Source of the DNA: CAVWSM01 sp963799425
GTDB taxonomy: Bacteria > Actinomycetota > Actinomycetes > Jiangellales > Jiangellaceae
Reading direction: 5' to 3'
Assembly (NCBI GenBank): GCA_963799425.1
Contig: CAWCXA010000016.1
Span: 372,001 to 436,000 of the forward strand
DNA length: 64,000 bases
Every line of letters begins with the position of its first letter. The first letter of the stretch is position 1. The notes beneath the pieces were generated by a model. That model did no database searches. It was given only the letters and a program-made list of their open reading frames with translations, and had not been told where the DNA came from. The position numbers were made by a program, and so were the translations under genes. Positions 50,026 to 59,096 of the stretch are shown here, piece by piece.

Positions 50026-52329
50026 ATGCCCCAGCCCCAGACCCCAGTCCCTGCCCTCGAAGACCCGCAGCCGTCCAACGAGCGTCCCCCGATCGGCCCA
50101 CTTGGGCGGTTGGCCCGCGCCGCGTTCCGTCACCGCTGGCGCGTCGTACTCGCCTGGGTCGCCGCGCTCGCGATAGCCATCGGGCTGGCTTCGGTTGCCA
50201 ACGGCGAGTTCAGCGCCGACTACTCCGCGCCGGGCTCCGACTCCGCGCAGGCGCAGACCCTGCTCGAGGAGCGGTTCCCCAGCCAGTCTGGCGACACGAT
50301 CGACGTCGTGGTCCGGTCGGACGCACCCGCCACGGACCCAGCGGTCCAGGAGGATGTGGCCGCACTGCTCGACGAGCTCGGCGCCCAACCGCACGTCACC
50401 GCGGTGGATGACCCGTACACCGCTCCTGGAGGCATCTCGCCGGACGGCCAGACGTTGGTCGCCCAGCTGCGGCTCGACGTCGTCAACCCGGGCGACATGC
50501 CCGTCGCCGACACCGAGAAGATCATCGAAGCCGCGGAGGCGCACGACACGAGCGGGTTCGAGGTTGCGCTCGGTGGCCAGACGGTGGAGATGGCCGAGAT
50601 GGGGGAGATCGGCTCCGAGGCCATCGGTCTGGCCGCGGCGGTGATCATCCTCCTGATCACGTTCGGCACAGTCGTGGCGGCCGGCCTGCCCGCCCTGGTC
50701 GCCGTCTCCGGCCTTGCAATCAGCAGTGTGCTGGTCGGTGTTGTTGCCGCCATCACCGACGTGCCCGACTGGTCGACCGCCCTGGCCTCAATGATGGGCA
50801 TCGGCATCGGCATCGACTACGTACTGCTCATGGTCACCCGGTTCCGCGAGTGGCGGGCCGCCGGCCTCGATCCCGAGCACGCGACGGTGGCCACCCTGGA
50901 CACGGCCGGTCGGGCGGTGCTGGTGGCTGGCAGCACCGTCGTGATCAGCCTGCTGGGGCTGTTCGCCATGGGACTGTCGTTCATGCAGGGTGCCGCGGCA
51001 GTGACCATCGTGGCAGTCCTCGTGGTGATGGCCGCGGCCGTCACACTCCTTCCCGCTCTGCTCGGCTTCTTCGGACGTTGGGTCGACCGGCTCCGGCTGC
51101 CACTCGGACGCCGTCGCACAGTCCACGTCGCCGCAGGTGGCCACCTCGAGCCGAGTCGCGAATGGGTGCGCTGGAGCCGGCTCATCGAGCGCAACAGAGT
51201 GCTGGCCACCGTCGCCGGGGTCACTGTGCTCGTGGCGCTTGCGCTGCCCTTCCTCGACGTACGATTCGGCTTCCCCGACGCCGGCAACCGCCCCGAGCAC
51301 CAGACGTCCCGCCAGGCGTACGACAGGCTCGGCGACGCGTTCGGCGACGGCGCCAATGGACCGCTGCTGCTGGCCGCCGACCTCGCCGCCCCCGGGGACA
51401 TCAGCGACCTCGACGGCCTCGCCACCGACCTGTCGAACACCTCGGGGGTCGCCGTGGTCAACCCTCCGCTGCTCAACGAGTCCGGCGACACGGCCATCAT
51501 GACCGTGCTTCCGACGACCGGGCCGCAGGACGCCGCGACCGAGGAGCTCATCGACAGGCTCCGCGACGACGTCATCCCGACCGCGATGGACGGCACGGGC
51601 ACAGCTGTACACGTCGGTGGGGTCACGGCTACCTCGATCGACAGCACCGCCAACGTGGCTAGCCGACTGCCATTCCTGATCGCCGGGGTTGTCGCGATCT
51701 CAGTGCTGCTGCTGCTTGTGTCGTTCCGCAGCATCGTCATCCCCGTCACCGCGGCGTTGATGAACCTGTTGTCCGTCGCTGCCGCGTACGGGATCGTCGC
51801 GCTTGCCCTCCAGGGTGGCTGGTTCGGCCAGCTCATCGGCATCGACAACGCCACTCCACTGCCGGCGTTCATCCCGGTCATCATGTTCGCGGTGCTGTTC
51901 GGTTTGTCCATGGATTACGAGGTGTTCCTCGTCAGCCGCATGCGCGAGTCCTGGGAACGGCATGCTGACAACCGTCGGGCGATCGTGAGCGGCCTGGCGG
52001 GTACTGGCCGGGTCATCACGGCGGCGGCGGCCATCATGGTCGCGGTGTTCGCCGCCTTCATCCCGAGTCCGGACGTGATGCTCAAGGTCATCGGTGTGGG
52101 CATGGCGGCCGCGATCCTCGTGGACGCGACGGTCGTCCGGCTGCTGCTGGTGCCGGCCGTCATGCAGCTGCTCGGCCGGGCCAACTGGTGGCTGCCGGCG
52201 TGGCTCGACCGCAGGCTCCCGCAGCTGCACGTCGAGGGTCGCCCGGAGGCATTCCTTCCTCCGCCGCTGCCGGCCGAGCAGGTCGACGCGCCGCGGCCAA
52301 AGCTCCCCGAGCCCGAGCCGGCAATCTGA
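50026..52329 (+). CDS. MMPL-family RND transporter
   Basis: 767 residues from ATG 50026, with GAGAGG before it. Two MMPL halves, about 12 membrane segments in all. Segments include WRVVLAWVAALAIAIGLASV, AAAVIILLITFGTVVAAGLP, STALASMMGIGIGIDYVLLM (GxGxDY motif with the essential Asp), TIVAVLVVMAAAVTLLPALL, LIAGVVAISVLLLLVSFRSI and FGLSMDYEVFLVSRMRESWE. Two extracytoplasmic domains lie between. Members export lipids or drugs by proton-motive force. Divergent TetR control suggests drug or fatty-acid efflux. The cargo is unknown. Confidence 0.92.
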   Translation: MPQPQTPVPALEDPQPSNERPPIGPLGRLARAAFRHRWRVVLAWVAALAIAIGLASVANGEFSADYSAPGSDSAQAQTLLEERFPSQSGDTIDVVVRSDAPATDPAVQEDVAALLDELGAQPHVTAVDDPYTAPGGISPDGQTLVAQLRLDVVNPGDMPVADTEKIIEAAEAHDTSGFEVALGGQTVEMAEMGEIGSEAIGLAAAVIILLITFGTVVAAGLPALVAVSGLAISSVLVGVVAAITDVPDWSTALASMMGIGIGIDYVLLMVTRFREWRAAGLDPEHATVATLDTAGRAVLVAGSTVVISLLGLFAMGLSFMQGAAAVTIVAVLVVMAAAVTLLPALLGFFGRWVDRLRLPLGRRRTVHVAAGGHLEPSREWVRWSRLIERNRVLATVAGVTVLVALALPFLDVRFGFPDAGNRPEHQTSRQAYDRLGDAFGDGANGPLLLAADLAAPGDISDLDGLATDLSNTSGVAVVNPPLLNESGDTAIMTVLPTTGPQDAATEELIDRLRDDVIPTAMDGTGTAVHVGGVTATSIDSTANVASRLPFLIAGVVAISVLLLLVSFRSIVIPVTAALMNLLSVAAAYGIVALALQGGWFGQLIGIDNATPLPAFIPVIMFAVLFGLSMDYEVFLVSRMRESWERHADNRRAIVSGLAGTGRVITAAAAIMVAVFAAFIPSPDVMLKVIGVGMAAAILVDATVVRLLLVPAVMQLLGRANWWLPAWLDRRLPQLHVEGRPEAFLPPPLPAEQVDAPRPKLPEPEPAI

Positions 52330-52376
52330 GGCGATCTGAGGCAACCTTCGGGCGTCGTCAAACGTCCTTACACATG

Positions 52377-52407
52377 CCGGGGCGCCCCGAGGCAGGGGCG
52401 CCCCCGG
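52377..52407. terminator. Bidirectional GC hairpin terminator
   Basis: CCGGGGCGCCCC (52377-52388) pairs with GGGGCGCCCCCGG (52395-52407, one bulged base) around GAGGCA. It lies between convergent MMPL and aldo-keto reductase genes. Confidence 0.7.
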
Positions 52408-52419
52408 CGCCATGTCAGG

Positions 52420-53223
52420 TCAGTGCCGCGACAGCCGGTCGAGCCGGGCGAGCTCGTCGGCGCTGAGCGCGAAGCCCCAGATGTCGCAGTTGGCCGCGAT
52501 GCGCTCCGGCGTTGCTGACTTGGGGATCGAGACAAAGCCGTGGTCGACGTGCCAGCGCAGCACTGCCTGAGCCGCTGTCACGCCGTGCGCGTCGGCGATG
52601 TCCAGGATCACTGGGTGAGTAAGGTCGCTCGCCTTTAACGGGCTGTAGCCCTCGAGCACGACTTGCCTCGACCGCAGGTGCTCGACGCGGGCAGGGTCGT
52701 ACAGCCTCGGGCTCCAGCGGATCTGATTGACCTCGGGCGCCGAGCCGGTCGCCTCGATCAGCGCGTCGATCTGGGAGGCGCTGTAGTTGCTGACCCCCAC
52801 CGCTCGCGCGAGGCCTTTGTCGCGGGCTGTGAGCAGCTCGCGCCACACGTCCGGAGCCGCTCCGCCGCCCGGTGGCCAGTGGATGAGCCACAGGTCGACA
52901 TAGTCGAGACCGAGCAGATCGAGGCTGCGCGCCAACGTCTGCTGCTCACGTCCGGCATTTTCCGCAGGGAGTTTCGTCGTCACGAAGACCTCGTCACGCG
53001 GGACCCCGCTGTCGCGCACAGCTGCGCCGACATGGTCTTCGTTGGCGTATGCCGTCGCGGTGTCGACGTGGCGATAACCGACGTCGAGCGCGGTGCGCAC
53101 CGAGTCGTAGGCCTGCCGCCCTCGCAGCTGCCAGGTGCCGAACCCAAGCAACGGCATCGAGGTCCCACCGGACAGCAGCACTGTGCGATCGTGCGAGCCG
53201 CGTTGATCATGCGTGGAGGGCAT
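52420..53223 (-). CDS. Aldo/keto reductase
   Basis: 267 residues. TIM-barrel family with MPLLGFGTWQLRGRQAYDSV, GYRHVDTATAYANEDHVGAA (catalytic Asp and Tyr), VFVTTKLPAENAGREQQTLA (Lys), LGLDYVDLWLIHWPPGGGA (His), RAVGVSNYSASQIDALIEAT and FVSIPKSATPERIAAN (NADPH phosphate site). The tetrad Asp-Tyr-Lys-His is intact. Closest in type to 2,5-diketo-gluconate reductase-like AKRs, but the natural substrate is unknown. Confidence 0.93.
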   Translation of the reverse strand: MPSTHDQRGSHDRTVLLSGGTSMPLLGFGTWQLRGRQAYDSVRTALDVGYRHVDTATAYANEDHVGAAVRDSGVPRDEVFVTTKLPAENAGREQQTLARSLDLLGLDYVDLWLIHWPPGGGAAPDVWRELLTARDKGLARAVGVSNYSASQIDALIEATGSAPEVNQIRWSPRLYDPARVEHLRSRQVVLEGYSPLKASDLTHPVILDIADAHGVTAAQAVLRWHVDHGFVSIPKSATPERIAANCDIWGFALSADELARLDRLSRH

Positions 53224-53264
53224 AGCCCAATCCTGCCCGACGGGACATCTCCCGCATCACGACA

Positions 53265-53660
53265 TCACGCCGTGAATTTGTAATCCCAGTTGTCACCCGG
53301 GGGCGGTCCCTGCAGAGCCCACGTGTTGCCATCGGGATCGGAGAAGTAGACGAACGTGCCGAACGGCTGCTCGTCGACATCGCTTGCCTCGACACCCCGC
53401 CCGCGCAGCTCATCACGCGCGGCAGTCGCGTCGGCCACGACCATCTGTAGGCCACCTTGGGACCCGGGCGCCATCTCGGTGATGCCGAGACCAAGCACGA
53501 TGGAGCACGCCGACCCCGGTGGCGTCAGCTGCACGAACCGGAGCCCCTCGTGCACCTGGTGATCGTGGTCGGCGTTGAACCCCACCTGCTCGACGTAGAA
53601 GTTCTTGGCGCGGTCGACGTCGGTGACCGGGACCGGGACTAGCTCGAGCTTCATCTGCAT
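53265..53660 (-). CDS. VOC-family protein (glyoxalase/bleomycin-resistance fold)
   Basis: 131 residues. Two beta-alpha-beta-beta-beta modules: LELVPVPVTDVDRAKNFYVE and GLQMVVADATAARDELRGRG. Ends with FGTFVYFSDPDGNTWALQGP. The conserved DPDGN and FY residues are present. Family members are metal-dependent isomerases or dioxygenases, or drug binders. The metal ligands are not clear enough to say more. It is 41 bases upstream of the aldo-keto reductase gene on the same strand. Confidence 0.88.
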   Translation of the reverse strand: MQMKLELVPVPVTDVDRAKNFYVEQVGFNADHDHQVHEGLRFVQLTPPGSACSIVLGLGITEMAPGSQGGLQMVVADATAARDELRGRGVEASDVDEQPFGTFVYFSDPDGNTWALQGPPPGDNWDYKFTA

Positions 53661-53718
53661 GCGACGACGCTAGCGGCGGGGACCGACAACGCACAGTCGG
53701 CGCAGCCGGTCTCTCAAC

Positions 53719-53747
53719 TTGACCTATATACCCCTAGTAGGTATATC
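53719..53747 (+). promoter_or_regulatory. Copper-responsive promoter/operator (CsoR-like), leaderless start
   Basis: TTGACC (53719-53724), a 17-base spacer and TATATC (53742-53747) form an almost ideal promoter. ATATACC (53726-53732) and GGTATAT (53740-53746) are an inverted repeat around CCTAGTA in the spacer, like CsoR boxes. Transcription would begin seven or eight bases after the -10, at or next to the ATG at 53755, so the mRNA should be leaderless. Confidence 0.75.
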
Positions 53748-53754
53748 TGGAGCC

Positions 53755-55821
53755 ATGCAGACGAGCCACGTGGACCACGACGCGCACGGCGGCCGTGGGG
53801 CCCACGACGCTCACACGGGGCATGACCAGCACGCCGGCCACGACCCGGAGGCATTCCGCCGCAAGTTCTGGCTGAGCCTGCTCCTCACGGTGCCGATCGT
53901 GCTGACCAGCGACACGGTCATGGACTGGTTCGGCTACTCGCTGGACTTTCCGGGTATCGAGCTGATCGGTCCGGTGCTGGGCACAGTGGTGTTCTTCTAC
54001 GGCGGCCAGCCGTTCCTCGCGGGCGGCGTCGCGGAGATCCGCGCTCGCGCGCCGGGGATGATGCTGCTCATCTCGATGGCGATCACTGTGGCCTTCGTCG
54101 CTTCGCTAGCCACGAGCCTCGGGTGGTTCGATCTGGAGTTCTGGTGGGAGCTGGCCGCGCTGGTCACCATCATGCTGCTCGGTCACTGGCAGGAGATGAA
54201 AGCCATCGGCCAGGCTCAGGGGGCGTTGGTCGCACTGGCTCAGCTGCTACCCGATGACGCGGAGCGCATCAGACGTGACGGCGGCGTCGAGGTCGTGGGC
54301 GTCTCTGACCTCTCTGTCGGCGATGTCGTGCTCGTTCGGTCCGGGGCGCGCGTCCCGGCGGACGGCACCGTCGTTGACGGCGCCGCCGAGCTCGACGAGT
54401 CGATGATCACCGGCGAGTCGCAGCCCGTCGCCAAGGCCGCGGGTGACCGGGTGGTCGCGGGGACGGTCGCCACCGACTCGGCAATTCGCGTACGCGTGAC
54501 GGCTGTCGGTGATGACACGGCACTGGCAGGCATCCAGCGACTGGTGGCTCAAGCTCAACAGTCGCGAGGCAGGGCGCAGGTGCTGGCCGACCGGTTCGCC
54601 GCCTTGCTTTTCTACGTAGCGACTGGAGCCGGGCTGCTGACGTTCCTGGTGTGGTGGGGTCTCGGCGACCTTGACGAGGCAGTCGTCCGCGCTGTCACGG
54701 TGCTGGTCATCGCTTGCCCGCACGCGCTCGGGCTGGCAATCCCGTTGGTGATCTCGATTTCCACGGCCGTCGGGGCGAAGGCCGGCATCTTGGTCAAGGA
54801 CCGACTTGCGCTCGAGCGGATGCGTCAGGTCGACGCTGTGCTGTTCGACAAGACAGGCACGCTGACCAGAGGCTCGCACGCGGTGACCGATGTCGCGGCC
54901 GTCGATGGCGTTGATGACGATGAGGTTGTCCGCATTGCCGGCGCAGTCGAGTCCGACAGCGAGCACCCACTGGCCCGCGGCATCGTCAAGGTGGCGGCTG
55001 ACCGTGGGCTGAGCGCGGTGGCGACGGACTTCACGTCGATGACGGGGCGAGGGGTGCAAGCGTCGCTCGATGGTGTGACCTACGCGGTTGGTGGCCCGGC
55101 GCTGCTGCGCGAGCTCGGAGTGTCGGAGCCGGATGAGCTTGCTGCGCGTACGCAGGCGTGGGCGTCGCGGGGTGCAGCCACGCTTCACCTCGTACGACTT
55201 GGAACCGAACCGGTCGTGCTCGGGGCATTCGCGTTGGAGGACGAGGTACGGCCGGAGGCAAGGCATGCGATCCAGGAACTGCGCGACGAAGGCGTCGACA
55301 AGATCGTGATGATCACCGGTGACGCTCAGGCCGTGGCCGACGCCGTGGCGGCCGACCTAGGTTTCGTCGAGGGCGTTGACGAGGTGTTCGCCGAGGTGCT
55401 GCCTGCCGACAAGGACGAGGCGGTCGCATCGTTGCAACGGCGCGGGCTGACCGTGGCCATGGTTGGCGACGGTGTCAACGACGCACCCGCACTCGCGCGC
55501 GCGGATGTGGGCATCGCGATTGGCGCCGGTACAGATGTCGCCATCGAGTCCGCCGGCGTTGTGCTGGCATCGTCCGACCCGCGTGGGGTCACCGGAGTGA
55601 TCAGGCTGTCGAAGGCCTCGTACCGCAAGATGGTGCAGAACCTCGCCTGGGCGGCGGGCTACAACGTGGTGGCAATCCCGCTCGCCGCGGGTGTCCTGGC
55701 GTGGGCGGGCGTGACACTGTCGCCAGCAGTCGGCGCGATCCTGATGAGCGCTTCGACGATCGTGGTTGCCCTGAACGCTCAGTTGCTGAGGCGTCTGCAA
55801 CTCACGCCGGACCGACCCTGA
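53755..55821 (+). CDS. copB: Copper-translocating P1B-type ATPase (CopB-like, CPH motif)
   Basis: 688 residues from ATG 53755. His-rich N-terminus (HVDHDAHGGRGAHDAHTGHD). Membrane metal site Cys321-Pro322-His323 (VIACPHALGLAIP), the CPH motif of the CopB-like P1B-3 group. Actuator TGES in ELDESMITGESQPVAKAAGD. Phosphorylated Asp365 in DKTGTLTRGSHAV. HP motif in ESDSEHPLARGIV. Hinge MVGDGVNDAPALARADVGIA. There is no N-terminal CxxC metal-binding domain. It moves copper (possibly silver) out of the cytoplasm. The 3' end overlaps RNase HI by 20 bases. Confidence 0.93.
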   Translation: MQTSHVDHDAHGGRGAHDAHTGHDQHAGHDPEAFRRKFWLSLLLTVPIVLTSDTVMDWFGYSLDFPGIELIGPVLGTVVFFYGGQPFLAGGVAEIRARAPGMMLLISMAITVAFVASLATSLGWFDLEFWWELAALVTIMLLGHWQEMKAIGQAQGALVALAQLLPDDAERIRRDGGVEVVGVSDLSVGDVVLVRSGARVPADGTVVDGAAELDESMITGESQPVAKAAGDRVVAGTVATDSAIRVRVTAVGDDTALAGIQRLVAQAQQSRGRAQVLADRFAALLFYVATGAGLLTFLVWWGLGDLDEAVVRAVTVLVIACPHALGLAIPLVISISTAVGAKAGILVKDRLALERMRQVDAVLFDKTGTLTRGSHAVTDVAAVDGVDDDEVVRIAGAVESDSEHPLARGIVKVAADRGLSAVATDFTSMTGRGVQASLDGVTYAVGGPALLRELGVSEPDELAARTQAWASRGAATLHLVRLGTEPVVLGAFALEDEVRPEARHAIQELRDEGVDKIVMITGDAQAVADAVAADLGFVEGVDEVFAEVLPADKDEAVASLQRRGLTVAMVGDGVNDAPALARADVGIAIGAGTDVAIESAGVVLASSDPRGVTGVIRLSKASYRKMVQNLAWAAGYNVVAIPLAAGVLAWAGVTLSPAVGAILMSASTIVVALNAQLLRRLQLTPDRP

Positions 55822-56275
55822 CGCCTGCTCGCCTGGCCTCGGTCATGCCTCGGTTGGCCAGCGCATCGGCGCGCTCGTTGCCGGGGTTGCCGGCGTGGCC
55901 CTTCACCCACAGCCATTCGACCTCGTGTCGGGTTCTCGCCTTTTCGAGCCGCTGCCAGAGCTCTGAGTTCTTGACCGGCTGCTTGTCGCGGGTGTGCCAG
56001 CCGTTGCTCTTCCATCGGGGCAGCCACTGGGTAATGCCGTTTCGCAGGTAGGAGCTGTCGGTGTGCAGGCGCACGATGACCGGGCGTTTCAGCGACTCGA
56101 GCGCCTGGATGGCTGCCATGAGCTCCATGCGATTGTTGGTCGTCGCCACGGGTTCGCCGCCGTACAGCTCCCTCTCGTGCTTGCCCGAGAGCAGCACCGC
56201 TCCCCAGCCCCCTGGGCCGGGGTTTCCGCTGCAGGCACCGTCGGTGTAGATCTCCACTGCGGATGGCTCGGTCAC
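55802..56275 (-). CDS. rnhA: Ribonuclease HI
   Basis: 157 residues from GTG 56275 (VTEPSAVEIYTDGACSGNPG). Catalytic acidic residues in EIYTDGACSGNPGPGGWGAV, NNRMELMAAIQALESL and LHTDSSYLRNGI, and the His/Asp of HAGNPGNERADALANRG. WLPRWKSNGWHTRDKQPVKN is the basic handle. It cleaves RNA in RNA:DNA hybrids. It is of normal single-domain length and convergent with the copper ATPase. Confidence 0.96.
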   Translation of the reverse strand: MTEPSAVEIYTDGACSGNPGPGGWGAVLLSGKHERELYGGEPVATTNNRMELMAAIQALESLKRPVIVRLHTDSSYLRNGITQWLPRWKSNGWHTRDKQPVKNSELWQRLEKARTRHEVEWLWVKGHAGNPGNERADALANRGMTEARRAGVRVGPA

Positions 56276-56290
56276 GTACACCTCGTGGTC

Positions 56291-56318
56291 GTTGGGCTGC
56301 GAGTAGTTGCAGCCCAAC
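56291..56318 (-). terminator. Hairpin between sulP and rnhA
   Basis: GTTGGGCTGC (56291-56300) and GCAGCCCAAC (56309-56318) form a perfect 10-bp stem with loop GAGTAGTT. It starts 17 bases past the SulP stop and probably ends that transcript. No T-run follows. Confidence 0.65.
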
Positions 56319-56334
56319 TATGCACGCAGGTCAA

Positions 56335-58059
56335 CTAGGTCAAGCCCGACCCTCCCGGCGCGTCGTCGGCCGCCGATCGCGCGGCGGCGACCGCCTCGTC
56401 GATCGTGGAGTAGACCGTGACGATTGGCTCCTCGCCGGCCCGGCGGATGACGTCTCGCACCTGACCAATGCTGCGTACGAGTATCAGCCGGACACCATCG
56501 CGCTGTAGGTCACGGGCCAGTTGGCTCAGCATCTGCGCGGCCGTGACATCGATGTACGGCATCGTCTCGCCGTCCAGCACTACGGCCCGGGTTCCCAGCC
56601 CTGAGGCATGCCGCACGGTGTCGCGTACGTGGTCTGCGTTGGCGAAGAACAACCCGGACTCGACTCGTAGGACCACGACATCCTCGTCAGGGGTCGCCTC
56701 CGGGTGCCGGTCCACGTCGACCCAGGCGGGACGACCGTCGTCGGTGCGAAGCCGGACCAGACGTGCGACGTGCGGCCGGGACGCGCGTGCGAGCAACAGG
56801 ACGACCGACACCGCGATCCCGATGAAGAGGCCAGGCAGAGTGTCGAAGACGAGGACCCCCAGCAACGCAGCAAGGGCGGCGTAGAAGTCGGCACGCGCGG
56901 TTACCGACCGCATCCCGCCAACCGGACCGGCCCAGACGCGGTACAAGCGCCGCAGCGCTTCGACGTCGACGAGCTCGATGACCGCAGCGATCACGACTGC
57001 AGCAAGAGTTGCCTCCGGCAGGTTCTCGAACAGTCCGGTGAGGAACAGCAGCGTGATGACTGTCAGGGCGGCCACCGTGAGGCCCGACACCTGCGAGCGA
57101 GCCCCGGCACCGCCGTTGACCGCTGTCTTGGACAGGCTCCCGTTGACGACCATGCCCGACGCAATGCCGGCGCCCAGGTTGGCGCCACCCAAGCCGATGA
57201 GCTCGCGGTTGGGGTCGATGTCATAGCCGGCTCGCGCCGCGTAGGTCTTGGCCGCGCCGAGCCCCTCGGCGAAGCCGATGAGTAGCAAGCCCACTGCTGG
57301 GCCCACCAGTGCCAGGTAGTCGGACAGCGGTGCGTCCGGGACCCCGATCGACGGCAGCCCCGAGTCGATGTGCCCGACGATGGAGACGCCCTTGTCGTCG
57401 AGGTTGAACAGACCCACGGCCGCAATGCCGAAGAGCACCGCGACAAGCGCGCCGGGCACCAGCGGCAACCAGCGACGCAACCCCAGCACGACAGCAAGAC
57501 TCGCCGCGCCCACCACGAGCGTGCGCCAATCGATGTCGCCGAGGTGCGTCAGGATGTGCCACAGCTTCTCGAAGAAGTTGCCCTCGCCGCCCTCGATTCC
57601 GAGCAGCTTCGGCACTTGGCCGATGATGATCGTGAGAGCCAACCCGACGATGAAGCCCTTGAGCACCGGCTCGGAGATGAAGGACGCGACAAAGCCGAGG
57701 CGTAGCAACCCCGCGATGACGCCCAGGACGCCCGTCACGATGGCCAGCGCCGCCGTCAACGTCACGAAGTCGTCAGACCCGGCTGCCGCAAAGTCCGCGA
57801 CGATCGCTGCGGACAGTGCGGCCGTCGCGGACATGGGGCCGACGACCAGGTGCCGTGAGCTACCGAGCAAGGCATAGATGACGAGTGCGGGCACCGCCGC
57901 ATAGAGGCCCACGACCGGAGGGACGCCCGCGATGGTGGCGTACGCAAGCGATTCCGGTACGAGCACCGCCCAGACAGTGAGTCCGGCGATCACATCGGGA
58001 CGGAGCCACCCGCCTTGGTAGTCGCGGAGCGAACCCAACAACACGGGTGTCCCAGCCAT
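56335..58059 (-). CDS. SulP-family anion transporter with STAS domain
   Basis: 574 residues. Membrane domain of 10-14 segments with the family's opening DVIAGLTVWAVLVPESLAYA and TIAGVPPVVGLYAAVPALVI, then SRHLVVGPMSATAALSA. Central gate: RAGYDIDPNRELIGLGGANL and GAGIASGMVVNGSLSKTAVN. C-terminal STAS domain: VVLRVESGLFFANADHVRDT and AVVLDGETMPYIDVTAAQML. SulP proteins carry sulfate, bicarbonate or other anions, and the substrate is not predictable here. A second, differently sequenced SulP is at 62879. Confidence 0.92.
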   Translation of the reverse strand: MAGTPVLLGSLRDYQGGWLRPDVIAGLTVWAVLVPESLAYATIAGVPPVVGLYAAVPALVIYALLGSSRHLVVGPMSATAALSAAIVADFAAAGSDDFVTLTAALAIVTGVLGVIAGLLRLGFVASFISEPVLKGFIVGLALTIIIGQVPKLLGIEGGEGNFFEKLWHILTHLGDIDWRTLVVGAASLAVVLGLRRWLPLVPGALVAVLFGIAAVGLFNLDDKGVSIVGHIDSGLPSIGVPDAPLSDYLALVGPAVGLLLIGFAEGLGAAKTYAARAGYDIDPNRELIGLGGANLGAGIASGMVVNGSLSKTAVNGGAGARSQVSGLTVAALTVITLLFLTGLFENLPEATLAAVVIAAVIELVDVEALRRLYRVWAGPVGGMRSVTARADFYAALAALLGVLVFDTLPGLFIGIAVSVVLLLARASRPHVARLVRLRTDDGRPAWVDVDRHPEATPDEDVVVLRVESGLFFANADHVRDTVRHASGLGTRAVVLDGETMPYIDVTAAQMLSQLARDLQRDGVRLILVRSIGQVRDVIRRAGEEPIVTVYSTIDEAVAAARSAADDAPGGSGLT

Positions 58060-58089
58060 GGGCTCAACTCCCAGCTCTGGTGGCTGCTG

Positions 58090-58980
58090 TCATGGGTGGG
58101 CCCACGCCGGCGACACTGTCTCCCCGGCTCGCAGCTGGCGGCCTAGCCAACCCTCGTCGGTATAAAGCACTCGACCCAGCACCGTTGTCAGGACGATCGC
58201 GAACCCTATGACGAACAACCACGACAAATACGTGAACGCGATGCCGAGAGCACCGAACTGGCGCGCCCCCACACTCAGCGCCCGGGGCAGATAGATGCTG
58301 CCTGCTACCGCCAGCAGCACTCCGGCGACGCCCATCAGCACCGCTCCGGGCATGAGGCAGCGGGCCGGCAACAAGCCGTTGAGCAGCAGCCACGGCACCC
58401 AGAGGAACAATGCTCCGTACGCGACAAAGACCGCGACTGCCTCGAGCAGGTCGCTGAGCGGCTCACCTTCCAGCGCGCGTCGCAGGGAGTACTGAACGAA
58501 CGTCACCACAGCGAGGCCGAGGACGACGGCCAACCATCGCCATGCGATGGACAGTCCCTTGGGCCGCTCGATCGACCAAGCCCGCGCATAGCTGCGGGTG
58601 AGGGCACGCGAGAAGCTCGTCGCGGAGATGAGGATCACCAGAACACCGACGACGCCGAAGGCGCTGACCGCTGTCGAGTCTTCATCGGGCAGCGACCCCA
58701 CCAACGCCTGCCGTGTCGCGTCATCGAGTTGAAGAGTGTCGGCCATCGCAGCGCCGACCGTGCCCTCGCGGAGCGGGTTGAGCGTGGCCAACGCGATCAT
58801 CACTGGAAGGATGGACGTGAAGGCTTGCGCCGCAAGCGTCATTGCTCGGTCGAAGATCTCGACGTCAGCCATGCCACGAGCGGTCCGCGCGATCGTACGC
58901 AGTGGGAACGCGGCGGCTCGGCCGGCCGTACCTCGTAGTGCCGCCACCAGACCTGTGCTCACTGCGCGATTCTCGGGCAT
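58090..58980 (-). CDS. YihY/BrkB-family membrane protein
   Basis: 296 residues from ATG 58980 (a GTG at 58962 is also possible). Family features are TLAAQAFTSILPVMIALATL, a SLPDEDSTAVSAFGVVGVLV segment, FSRALTRSYARAWSIERPKG, VFVAYGALFLWVPWLLLNGL and FTYLSWLFVIGFAIVLTTVL. Six membrane segments. Once misnamed ribonuclease BN; its role is unknown. It is 30 bases upstream of the SulP gene on the same strand. Confidence 0.88.
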   Translation of the reverse strand: MPENRAVSTGLVAALRGTAGRAAAFPLRTIARTARGMADVEIFDRAMTLAAQAFTSILPVMIALATLNPLREGTVGAAMADTLQLDDATRQALVGSLPDEDSTAVSAFGVVGVLVILISATSFSRALTRSYARAWSIERPKGLSIAWRWLAVVLGLAVVTFVQYSLRRALEGEPLSDLLEAVAVFVAYGALFLWVPWLLLNGLLPARCLMPGAVLMGVAGVLLAVAGSIYLPRALSVGARQFGALGIAFTYLSWLFVIGFAIVLTTVLGRVLYTDEGWLGRQLRAGETVSPAWAHP

Positions 58981-59096
58981 GGACGCTGCACCAACCACCT
59001 GGGACTTGAGCCCGTGATCACTTGAGAGTGCGGATCACAACGGCCTACGCGATCATCGTCCGCAGTCACAGCCTGAAGGGCGTGGGAGGTCAGCCC

